Positions 11,245 through 21,149 of a DNA stretch of 64,000 bases are shown in pieces. Numbering within the stretch: the first letter of the stretch is position 1; each line of letters starts with the position of its first letter. The stretch lies in contig NC_081414.1 of NCBI RefSeq assembly GCF_030272615.1, forward strand, positions 1,857,501 through 1,921,500, read 5' to 3'. The notes under the pieces were generated by a model that worked only from the letters and a program-made list of their open reading frames with translations, was not told the origin of the DNA and ran no database searches. The position numbers and the translations under genes are program-made. The stretch is from Cryptomeria japonica (Eukaryota; Streptophyta; Pinopsida; Cupressales; Cupressaceae).

Positions 11245-12484
11245 CTAAGTCTCTACCGATGGGGGTAGGACTCCAAGTTTCTCTCTGAGATATTCAAAAG
11301 TCTCCTTAGGCAAAGGCTTTGTAAAAATATCTGCAATCTGCTCTTTAATATTCACATAAACCAATTTCACTTCTTTTGCTTCAACATTCTCTTTTAGCAA
11401 ATTGAATTTGATAGAAACATGTTTAGTTTTCAAGTGAATTACCGATATCAATTGCTTCCATATTATCACAGGAAATAGTTATAGGTTCCTTGCATTTTAC
11501 CTTTATATCCTTCAACATTTGTTTGATCCATAATACCTGTGTACAGTTAGTTGCTGCTGCAACATATTCTGATTCTGTTGTTGATAGACTTGTACTACTT
11601 TGTTTCTTGCTCAGCCATGAAATTAATCTGCTACTAAGAAAAATGGCTCCCCCGGTGGTTCTTTTTCTATCATCCACATCTCCTGTCCAATTAGCATCTG
11701 TGTATGCACATAATTCAAAATTTTCATCTCTAGGATACCATAAACCAAGATTTGTAGTGCCTTGTAGGTACCGGAAAATCCTTTTCACTGTTGATTCATG
11801 ATTTTCTTTAGGATTACTCTGAAATCTTGAAACAATACATATTGCATTCATAATATCAGGTCTTGTTTGTATCAAATACAGTAAACCTCCTATCATATAC
11901 TTGTATCTAGTTGGATTGATAGGTGTTGATTCATCCTTCAAAGATAACTTATCAGTTGTAGTCATAGGTGTGCTTACCGGTTTACAGTTTTCCATGCCAA
12001 ATTTCTTTAGTAATTCCTTCAAGTACTTAGATTGACACAGGAATATACCTTTATCAGTCTGTGAAATCTGCAATCCTAAAAAGAATTTTATCTCTCCAAT
12101 CATAGATATTTCAAATTCTTGCTACATTTTGTTAGAAAAGTCTTTACACAATCCATCTTCTCCTCCAAAGATTATATCATCAACAAAAACTTCAATAACC
12201 AAGATGTCATCATTAGTCACTTTGTAGTATAGATTGTTGTTAGCATTACCTTTAGTGTATCCAAGCTTCAAAAGATATTTGTCCAATCTAGCATACCAAG
12301 CTCTAGGAGCTTGTTTCATTCCATATAAAGCTTTCCTTAACTTGCAAACCATGTCTTTGTTATCTATCAAAGAAAATCCATTAGGTTGTTCAATATAAAC
12401 TTCTTCTTCAAGATCTCCATTCATAAATGCACATTCAATATCCATTTGATATACTTTGTAGTTCTTGTGTGTTGCAAAAGCCAA
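11245..12484 (-). pseudogene. Copia-2 reverse transcriptase (C-terminal part) and RNase H, decayed
   Basis: On the minus strand 12484-12122 carries the RT core: VYQMDIECAFMNGDLEEEVY, then YGMKQAPRAWY, then the catalytic FVDD box (EVFVDDIIFGG). A TAG at 12122 interrupts, and the same frame resumes to 11423 with IGEIKFFLGLQI and the RNase H start YTDANWTGDVDD, then STTESEYVAA. A frameshift near 11430-11470 leads to the last segment (11469-11245), which ends in the copia C-terminal signature ADIFTKPLP and YLREKLGV. In intact elements this protein copies element RNA to DNA. Catalytic Asp residues remain visible, so inactivation is by the stop and frameshifts. Confidence 0.9.
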
Positions 12485-12536
12485 TAAAAGTCTAACTGCC
12501 TCAATTCTAGCTACCGATGCAAAGGTTTCATTGTAA

Positions 12537-13322
12537 TCAATTCCTTCTTTCTGGTGAATATCCCTTACACACTAATCTTGCTTTGTTTCTTATTACCTTA
12601 CCATCTTCATTAAGTTTATTTCTGAAAACCCATTTAGTTCCAATTACATTTTTGTCTTTAGGCTGGGGAACTAATGACCAAGTGTTATTCCTTTCAATTT
12701 GTTCCAATTCATCTTCCATAGCTTTAATCCAATATTTATCTTCACACACCTCATTAATTGATGTAGGTTCAATTTGAGAAATAAGACATACCTCTTCATT
12801 TGCCAATCTTCCTCTAGTCATAACTCCTTGAAATTTGTTTCCAATTATCTGATCTTTAGAATGATTCAATCTTACATACCGGGGTGTTTTTACTTGTTGG
12901 TGTTCTTCAGTGACTATTGAATCCTCAAATGATGTTGGTGTAACTAAATCACCATTTTGTATTGATGTATTCACAGTAGGTTCATTTGTGATTATCTCTA
13001 TTGCCGGTTCAGAGTTTATGAACCTTGAATTTCCTCTAAACTGTTCATCAATCTTCACATTTGCACTTTCAACAATTTTCTGCAATCTCTTGTTAAAACA
13101 TCTATATGCCTTGCTCTTAGATGAATAGCCAAGAAATATTCCTTCATCACTTCTAGAATCAAATTTACCAATATACTCATCTCTTCTAATATAGCATTTA
13201 CTTCCAAATATTCTGAAATATTTAAGAGTAGGAGTATTACCAAACCATAGTTCATGAGGGGTGTTACCAGTTTCACCTCTGATCTGAACTCTATTGAATG
13301 TATAAATTGTTGTATTGACCAC
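12537..13322 (-). pseudogene. Copia-2 integrase C-terminal region joined to the start of reverse transcriptase
   Basis: The minus-strand ORF contains the integrase C-terminal region (TPHELWFGNTPTLKYFRIFG, SKAYRCFNKR), a low-complexity linker, and the RT N-terminal signature WIKAMEDELEQIERNNTW, GTKWVFRNKLNEDG and KARLVCKGY. The frame breaks at 12537 and is picked up 50 bases on by the RT core segment. The copia order (integrase before RT) is clear. Confidence 0.88.
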
Positions 13323-13419
13323 TTCTCTTTAGTATATATGAGGTAGATTTTCTTCTGATATCATACTATTGGCTGCATCCAAGATAGTTATGTTTTTTCC
13401 TTTCCACAACTCCATTCTA

Positions 13420-14091
13420 CTAGGGTGTCCAGGGTGCTGATAATTGTTTTTTGATCCCATTCACTTCACATAATGTATTAAATTCCTTAGATGTGAATTC
13501 ACCTCCTTGATCTGATCTCAAACATTTGATTTTATTATCGGTTTCATTTTCTACCATCACCTTGAATAGTTTGAATTTCCCAAATGCTTCAGATTTTTCC
13601 CTAAGAAAAGTAACCCAACACATTCTAGAATAGTCATCAATGATTAGCATAAAATAACTATCTCCTTGTATACTTCTAGTTCTTGCTGGACCACATAAAT
13701 CAGTATGAATTAAATCAAGAACATTGTTAGACTTCTCTGGAATACTCTTGAAAGTTTCTCTAACTTGCTTTCCAAATTGACATTCCTTACATACTAGATT
13801 GTGAGGTTTAACAATCTTAGGTAAATCTCTTACCGCCTTAGTAGTACTGATTTTCACAATGCAATCAAAATTTACATGACAAAGTCTCTTATGCCATAAC
13901 CAACTTTCATCAATATGTGCAATCAAACATGCTTTCTCATTGTTGTTCAAATGAAAGATATTACCTCTAGTCTGATTACCGGTTGCAATTTCCAAACCAG
14001 TTTTGTTTAAGATTTTGCCTTTACCATTCTTGAATTGTAACTGAAATCCTTTCTCAACTAATTGACCAACACTCAAAATATTATGCTTCAA
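13420..14091 (-). pseudogene. Copia-2 GAG-pre-integrase and integrase catalytic core
   Basis: The minus-strand ORF begins in the GAG-pre-integrase region (LSVGQLVEKGF, SWLWHKRLCHVNFD), continues through the CX2C motif (CKECQFGK) and has the integrase Asp residues in HTDLCGP and LRSDQGGEF. The frame ends in two consecutive TAG codons at about 13417-13422, exactly where the family has two Gln codons (PQQNG). NGVVERK with the catalytic Glu follows. Both stops are one C-to-T change from CAG. Confidence 0.88.
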
Positions 14092-14575
14092 ACTTCAACA
14101 TAGTAAACATTATTAGTATTGTGCTTACCATCAAAAGATATAGTTCCTTTTCCTTTGATTAAACAAGCTTTATCATCTCCAAATCTTACTAAACCTCCAT
14201 TATATTCCTGAAAGGTTAAGAATTTACTCTTATCACGAGTCATGTGATGTGAATATACTGAATCAATAATCCATTCATCCTTATCTTCAACTTTTGCTGT
14301 CAGGGCCTGCTCTACCTGTTGAACAATTGGTGCCGGTTGATCTTCTATTATAGCAACAAAATCCCATCCATTGTCTATCGGATCCTTATCAGAATCATCA
14401 GTAACTCCTTCATCAACATAATAACAAGATTTGTCTCTATTCTTCTTAAACTTGTATTTCTAATAATCAGGGCTAGGCTTATATGTTATCTTAGCTTCTT
14501 TTCTTAATATTGCATGTCTATCAGGACATCTAAAAGCCATATGACCAATCTTATTATAGTTAAAACATTTAAAGT
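14092..14575 (-). pseudogene. Copia-2 protease region and end of gag zinc knuckle
   Basis: Read on the minus strand from 14575: the knuckle end (CFNYNKIGHMAFRC, second Cys changed to Tyr), a stop near 14460, an acidic linker, then the protease site WIIDSVYSHHMT. The usual copia site is DSGCSHHM, so the catalytic Asp remains but the Gly of the triad is Val and the Cys is Tyr. A frameshift near 14090 separates it from the GAG-pre-integrase domain. The segment starts exactly at the Copia-C insertion point. Confidence 0.82.
14571..14575. other. Copia-C target-site duplication, left copy (AAAGT)
   Basis: Five bases next to the TG of the Copia-C 5' LTR. The right copy (31915-31919) is AAAGG, so four of five match. 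Taking one copy away together with the insert rejoins the Copia-2 gag reading frame. Confidence 0.7.
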
Positions 14576-16091
14576 TGTTGGCATTTCATAAGGATATTGA
14601 GAAGGTTGTTGATGATTATGGATATAACTGATTAACGATGTTTACTGTCTTGATTTATTATTTTGTCATTGATGTCAAGAAATTGATTTTCTAATTCAGT
14701 ATGATGTTGCCATATCTTGAGAAGTATGATATGAAGAATATAAAGATGTCGGTAAAAGACACAGGAAAAAATATAATGAATAGGGGATGAATAAGGTATT
14801 CAATGGGCAACTATTACCGAGTAAGACAATGATGAGATCATGATGTTTTAGATTGTTTTAACATCATACATATGTTGTAAATTGTAAAGGTTAATACTAT
14901 ACTATGTTATCAAGCAAAGAACCTAGTCGGTAAACCCTAAGGAACCTAGTCGGTAAACCCTAAGGTTATCGCTATCAGTTAATGAAGGCGGAATGTCTAC
15001 CGAGTGAAGTTTAGTATTCACCAAGTTGTTACCGAGTTGTAACCGAGCTATAATAGAATGCATTAAACGGTTACATGCATTATTTAATGAAGGAAGTTGA
15101 TGAGCTGGAACTGATTAAATGATTGGTGAGCCATGCATGAAGTTTGTTAATGAATCTAAGGAAAAGAAAAGTCGGCATGAAGATCTACAGCTCAAATTGA
15201 ACCGCAATACCATGGCACAAGTTCCAAGACTAATATGCAAATTCCTAGGTGGGGTAAAACATTTTCAGATCGTAAGATGCATTGAACCTAGACAAAATCA
15301 AAGATCTGATGGCTATGATTGATCATGGGAAATGTGATCAAGGAGATTAAGCGGTTACCTAATTGTTTATAAATAGGAAATTGTTGATAAACAATGTATG
15401 CGGGCAAGTGTATGCAAAGGGATTCTACATAGTGATAATTGAGCACAAAAGCTTGAAGACTTGTTTGAATAAAAGAGTATAGAAGCCCAACAGATAGACA
15501 AGATTAGTTCATTGTCTAGATTGTATTGAACAAATAGGAATCTGCTTTAGCATTTTAGATGTGAAGTTGTAGATAGATTTTATTACTGTTATTTTGTGAA
15601 AGTGACAAAAAATCTCTTAACCGAGTGGACTTAACAGTCTTATTTGTAAAACCCTCTAGCAAGGTGAAATTCTGATTGAGTGTTTGAAATCCTTTAACAA
15701 GGTCACTTCTAACAAGGTGAAGATCCTAATAGATCTGAGGGAAATCCCTTAACCAGGTCACATCTAGCAATGTGTTTGTAATCTTTAACAGGATTTTCTT
15801 TTAACCGAGCATACTCTAGAAGAGTATATTTCTTAGTGGGTCCGAAATCCCACAGTGGTTTTTCCCTATTTGGGTTTTCACATTAAATCTGGTGTTATGA
15901 GGTTTATGATGTTTATATGCTTTTGAGTTTGCATGTTTAACAATTTTGGTTATATTACTTAAATATATGTTACCGAGGTTGAATCTGATGTTTTTATGGA
16001 TGATTAAGTTTGTATGATTCACCTCCCCCCCCCCCCCCTCTCATCTTGTTGGCTATTGGATCTGTACTTATATTAAGTATCAAAACTATCA
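14576..16091 (+). repeat. Copia-C 5' LTR
   Basis: Starts TGTTGGCATTTC and ends ACTATCA. It contains the 16-base U3 motif (14663-14678), a 23-base tandem duplication near 14920-14966 (GAACCTAGTCGGTAAACCC twice), the TATA box, a degenerate TAACAAGG-type array (about 15615-15815) and a run of 14 C at 16025-16038. The short ORF at 15119-15322 has a diverged copy in the 3' LTR and is not considered a gene. Confidence 0.93.
15368..15376 (+). promoter_or_regulatory. TATA box of the Copia-C 5' LTR
   Basis: TATAAATAG in the LTR, conserved in the 3' LTR at 31200-31208. It lies about 720 bases before the LTR end, leaving a long R-U5 part. Confidence 0.65.
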
Positions 16092-16093
16092 AT

Positions 16094-16105
16094 TGGTATC
16101 AAATA
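16094..16105 (+). other. Copia-C primer-binding site
   Basis: TGGTATCAAA two bases beyond the LTR end, matching the initiator methionine tRNA primer site used by copia elements. Confidence 0.85.
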
Positions 16106-16155
16106 TTTGGACGCCATAAGGAAAGTTTAAAGGCACTTGAGTTAAAGATCCAAAG

Positions 16156-17154
16156 ATGTATAAGTGGGATGCACCAAAGCTGAACAAGTCAAGTTTCTCT
16201 ACATGGTAGAAAAGGATGAAGCTACATCTATCAGGAGTTGGAGAATATGTTGTACACTATCTGGAGAATTATTTTGTCACACCAAGCACCTATCCATTGA
16301 CTATGGAAGAGATAAAGGCAAAGCAAAAACATATTCAAGCAATGATTGAAATAACATCTGCATTGACCGACTCAGAGTTTAATGATCTAGAAGGCTGCAA
16401 TGATGTAAAGGCAATGTGGGATAAGCTCATATCAGTATATGGAGGAGATGAACATGTTCAAAGAGAAAAAGTAGATAGTCTAAGAGGACAACTTGAATCT
16501 ATGAGGATGAATGAAGGTGAGAACATAACTTAGTACAGTACAAGACTAAAGGAGATTGTCAATCAAATCAAAGGAGCAGGTGGAACTATTGAAGAAAAGG
16601 ATATAACAAGTAAGTTGTTAAGAACCCTTCTACCGGCTTATGCAATCTGAGTCTATGCAATCAATGAATTGAGGTCTGTACCTAATATGCTAGTTTCTTT
16701 AGATGCTACTATTGGTAAGCTACATGCATTTGAGTTAAGTAACTTTGATAACAGTGGATCGTCGGTAAATAAAGTTGAATCTGCATTTAGTTCTTTTCAT
16801 CTTGATGAATCTAATGATTACAATGAAAGAAAGTATAAGTACTCTGAAGGAGATCACAGTGGAGCAAGTGAAAGATTTCATAAGAACATGGAGGCAGTAC
16901 AAAAACTGTATGAGGAAATCAGAAAGCAAGAAGAGTTTGAAGCACTATTAGCCAAAAGGTTACCGAGAGGCAAAGGTAAGTATAAAGGAAAACTACCTTT
17001 GAAATGTTTCAATTGTGATAAGATAGGACATATGGCTTCTAACTATCCTGACAAAGATTCTACTGAAAAAGAGATTACCGAGATGACATACATAAAGATA
17101 ATCATTACAAAGGACACTGAGACTTCAGAAGAAGAGATAGAAAGACATGCCTAA
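16156..17154 (+). pseudogene. Copia-C gag, decayed
   Basis: One frame from an ATG at 16156 carries the copia gag: WDAPKLNKSSFSTW near the start, then AMWDKLISVYGGDEHVQREK, GKLHAFEL and a CCHC knuckle CFNCDKIGHMASNY in which the last Cys is Tyr. Internal stops are TAG at 16207, TAG at 16531 and TGA at 16648. The frame ends at 17152-17154, just before the protease, and a frameshift is needed to continue. Intact gag would form the particle and bind RNA. The initiator ATG is chosen because the copia N-terminal motif follows it directly. Confidence 0.87.
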
Positions 17155-17233
17155 TAGCTGATGAGGAATCCATCATGATAAATCAGATGAGACTGATACA
17201 GAGAAAGTAGTTTATGTGGCTATCAAAGATGGA

Positions 17234-20200
17234 TCAGATGAAGAAAGGTTTGAAGAAAAAGCCCTAATATCTCACATAAACACTAATGATTCCTAGATTA
17301 TAGATAGTGGATGCTCACATCATATGACAGGAGATAAACACAAGTTTGTTATATTAGAAGATTATGATGGAGGCTATGTCAGATTTGGTAATGATGCACC
17401 ATGGCTGGTGAGAGGTAAATGATCTATAACATTTCTTGATAATGCAAGATGCAATGATGTTTATTGGGTTGAAGGTTTGAAATACAATTTGTTGAGTGTA
17501 GCACAGCTAAACAACATAGGTTACCGAATAGAATTTCAGAAAGGAATTGTCAAAGTTCATGACAAGAATGGAAAGTTAGTTGCTACCGGGACACAAACAA
17601 AAGGTAACACATTTAACCTTGAGTCAACTCGTAATAAGTGTTTGCATGCAAAGTTAGATAATACCTGGTTATGGCATAAAAGGTTTTGTCATGTAATTTT
17701 TGATAATCTGATCAAAATAAGTAAGAAGCACCAAGTAAGAGGTCTACCGAGTCTTGAAAAACCTGAGAATGCTATATGCTAAGGATGCCAGATGGGTAAG
17801 ATGACAAGATCAAGCTTTACAAGTAAGTCTTACACTTCTAAGGAAATTTTAGATCTAGTGCACACTGATCTTTGTGGTCCTATGAAAGTTCAAAGTTATT
17901 ATGGTGATAAATATTTCATATTATTTGTGGATGACTATTCAAGGATGATGTCAGTAATGTTTTTAAAAGAAAAATCAGAAGCTTTTCAAATGTTTAAATG
18001 GTACAAGGCAAGAGTTGAAAATAAAACAGGAAGACAACTGGAATGTCTTAGATCAGATAGAGGAGGAGAGTTCACATCTGATGAGTTCAACTTATTTTGC
18101 AATGATCATGGTATTAAAAGACAAGTCTCTGCACCAAGAAATCCACAGTAAAATGGAATAGCTGAGAGAAGAAACAGATATATTGTGGATTGTGCTATAA
18201 CACTGATGATTGAAAATAAGGTGCCACAAATTTTTTGGAGAGAAGCAATAAGCACTGTTGTTTACACCTTGAATCAAGTTCAATTGAAGAAAGGTACTTT
18301 GAAGACACCATATGAAATCTGGTATGATAAGAAACCTAATGTTAGTTATTTTAAAATCTTTGGAAGTAGATGCTATGTTCACAAAGATGATAGAAATGAC
18401 AAATTTGATCAGAAAAGTGAAGAAGGAACATTTCTAGGTTATTATTCTAGAAGCAAAGCATTTAAATGTCTGATCAAATCATCTAACAAAATAGTAGAAA
18501 GTGCAAATGTGAAAATTGATGAATTTGCAGAAAGAAATGATGAAGGAAATTCCAAGGAACTAGAAGACTATGATGAATTTGTCTATGTTCAACTGAGAAG
18601 TCTTACCGAGAAGACTGTTGAAGAAAATGAAGAGAATATCCAGTTACCGAGTGATGAAGAAAATCATACAGAGCCTACCGAGCCTTTATTAGCCAAGTAT
18701 GTCAGAAGACATCATGCACCAAGTCAGATTATAGGAGATAAGGAACAAACTGAGACAGAACACATGTTTGATATCTGAATTTGAACCGAGAATAGTGAAA
18801 GAGGCATTTAACAGTGAAGATTGGATAAATGCTATGACAGAAGAGATTGATCAAATCAAGAAGAATGACACATGGACACTAATCCCAAGACCGAAGGACA
18901 AAAATGTAATCGGTACAAAGTGGACTTTCAGAAACAAGCTAAATGAAAAAGGAGAGGTCATTCGAAACAAAGCAAGACTAGTTTGCAAAGGTTATGCTCA
19001 AGAAGAAGGAATTGATTATGGTGAAACTTTTGCACCTGTTGCTAGACTTGAAGGAGTGAGAACATTGTTGGCCTATGCTGCTTTCAAAAACTTCAAGGTA
19101 TATCAAATGGATGTCAAATCTGCATTTCTGAATGGAATATTAGAAGAAGAAGTTTTTATTGAACAACCTGAAGGATTTGTTGAAGACAATAATAAAGATC
19201 AGGTATGTAAATTGAACAAAGCTTTATATGGTTTGAAACAAGCACCTAGAGAGTGGTATGAAAGATTGCACTCTTATTTGATTAAGATTGGTTTTATAAG
19301 GACAAGTGAGAACAACAACATGTACATGAAGAATGATGAAAATGGAATACTGATCTCAGCCATATTTGTTGATGATATTATATTTTGTGGAAATGACTCT
19401 TTATGCAAGAACTTTGGAAATGAAATGAGAAAAGAATTTGAGATGTCATTAATCGGTGAGATAAATTATTTCATAGATTTACAGATACTGCAAATGAAAA
19501 ATGAGATTTTCATTACTCAATCCAAGTACATAAAGGAAATATTGAATAAATTTAGAATGGAGGATTCAAAACGTGTAAGTACTCCTATGACTACCAACTG
19601 TAAATTATCAAAGAATGATGAATCTGCATTTGTTGATGAGACACTTTACCGATCCATGATTGGAAAGCTACAATATGTTGTTCACAGCAGACCAGATATA
19701 GCACATGCAGTAGGTATAGTTGCAAGATTCTCTGCAGATCCTAAGGAAACACACATGACAACAATCAAAAGAATCTTTAGATACTTGAAAGGCACTGAGG
19801 ATTATGGTTTAGTATATCAGAAAGGAAATGATTTTGATTTAAAAGTTTATACTGATGCTGATTGGGCAGGCAACATTGATGACAAAAAAAGAAAAGTGGA
19901 GGAGCTTTCTTTTTAGGAGAAAGACTAGTGAGTTGGCTTAACAAGAAACAAGGATGTGTTTCACAGTCAACAGCAGAAGCTAAATACGTTGCTGTAGCAT
20001 TGAATTGTACCAACATTGCATGGATCAAACAATTGTTGGAAGGTATAAATGAGAAAGTTACCGAGCTAGTAACTATATTCTGTGACAATACTAGTGCCAT
20101 TAATATTTCAAGGAATCTTGTTATGTACTCTAAGACAAAGCACATATCTATCAAATATCATTATCTTAGAGAAGAAGCTCAAGAGAAGATAGTGGTGTTG

Positions 20201-20317
20201 GAGTATGTTAGCACAAAGGAACAAATAGCAGATATCTTCACCAAGCCACTACCAAGGGACACTTTTGAATATCTCAGAAGTAAGTTAGGGGTCCTACCCC
20301 TATCTTCTACTCACTGA
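17234..20317 (+). pseudogene. Copia-C pol: protease, integrase, reverse transcriptase, RNase H, decayed
   Basis: In order: protease IIDSGCSHHMTG with the preceding Trp codon turned to TAG (17294); TGA at 17420; GAG-pre-integrase (WLWHKRFCHVIFDN); TAA at 17780; integrase with HTDLCGP, LRSDRGGEF and AERRN, and a TAA at 18149 just before NGIAERR; a frameshift near 18770; RT with [31 protein letters not shown] and FVDD; RNase H start YTDADWAGN; a frameshift near 19905; then RNase H SWLNKKQGCVSQSTAEAKYVA to ADIFTKPLPRDTFEYLRSKL at 20317. All domains are present, with catalytic Asp and Glu residues kept. Inactivation is by four stops and two frameshifts. Confidence 0.92.
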
Positions 20318-20782
20318 CCGAGTTTGGTGAAAGCATCAATCTGATGACTCTATAGAATATCTTTTGGGAGTTGATGTTGATTTATACACTTTAGGATGTT
20401 TTCTAAAGGTGCACAGGAATTATTACAGGAAATATTACAGGGAACAAGAATTGAAGACAAAATGCTCTGACCAAGATTGAATTGATACACAATAGTAGGA
20501 ATTCACTTCATACAAGAAAGAAATTATGTTCTAGTTCTTTACTTTTTGGCATTGTTGTCAAAGGGGGAGAAGACTAATATAAAGGGGAGAAGACTTATGA
20601 GAAGACTGGAGATTGGAAAGAAGACTGAAGAAACAGGAGAAGTCTAATGTATGGGGGAGATAATTTCAGCATTTCAGAATCACAGCAATCCTAATCTTTT
20701 AAGGTCAAATCAATTGATTTTGCCATCAACGGCAAAGGGGGAGATTTTTGGCAATATTGCATTATAACAGACAATGAAAGAT
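20318..20782 (+). other. Copia-C 3' untranslated region and polypurine tract
   Basis: Contains two purine runs of the form AAAGGGGGAGA (near 20557 and 20735). The second is the likely polypurine tract, but about 36 bases separate it from the LTR start at 20783, whereas in Copia-3 the tract touches the LTR. No ORF. Confidence 0.65.
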
Positions 20783-21149
20783 TGTTGGCATTTCATAAGG
20801 ATATTGAGAAGGTTGTTGATGATTATGGATATAACAGATTAAGGATGTTTACTGTCTTGATATTATTATTTTGTCATTGATGTCAAGAAATTGATTTTCT
20901 AATTCAGTATGATGTTGCCATATCTTGAGAAGTATGATATGAAGAATATAAAGATGTCGGTAAAAGACACATGAAAGAATATGATGAATAAGGGGATGAA
21001 TAAGGTATTCAATGGGCAACTATTACCGAGTCAGACAATGATGAGATCATGATGTTTTAGATTGTTTTAACATCATACATATGTTGTAAATTGTAAAGCT
21101 TAATACTATACTATGTTATCAAGAAAAGAACCTAGTCCATAAACCCTAA
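20783..21149 (+). repeat. Copia-C 3' LTR, left part
   Basis: Starts TGTTGGCATTTCATAAGG like the 5' LTR and follows it closely to the CCTAA at 21145-21149, where the chromovirus is inserted. The 16-base U3 motif is at 20871-20886. Confidence 0.93.
21145..21149. other. Chromovirus target-site duplication, left copy (CCTAA)
   Basis: CCTAA before the TG of the chromovirus; the same five bases (30768-30772) follow its terminal CA. The 5' LTR of Copia-C shows the unoccupied site. Confidence 0.92.

Noticed and set aside
15119-15322. 67-codon ORFs in both Copia-C LTRs (also 30951-31154)
   Set aside because: LTR sequence copied with the element; substitutions look unconstrained and there is no motif.
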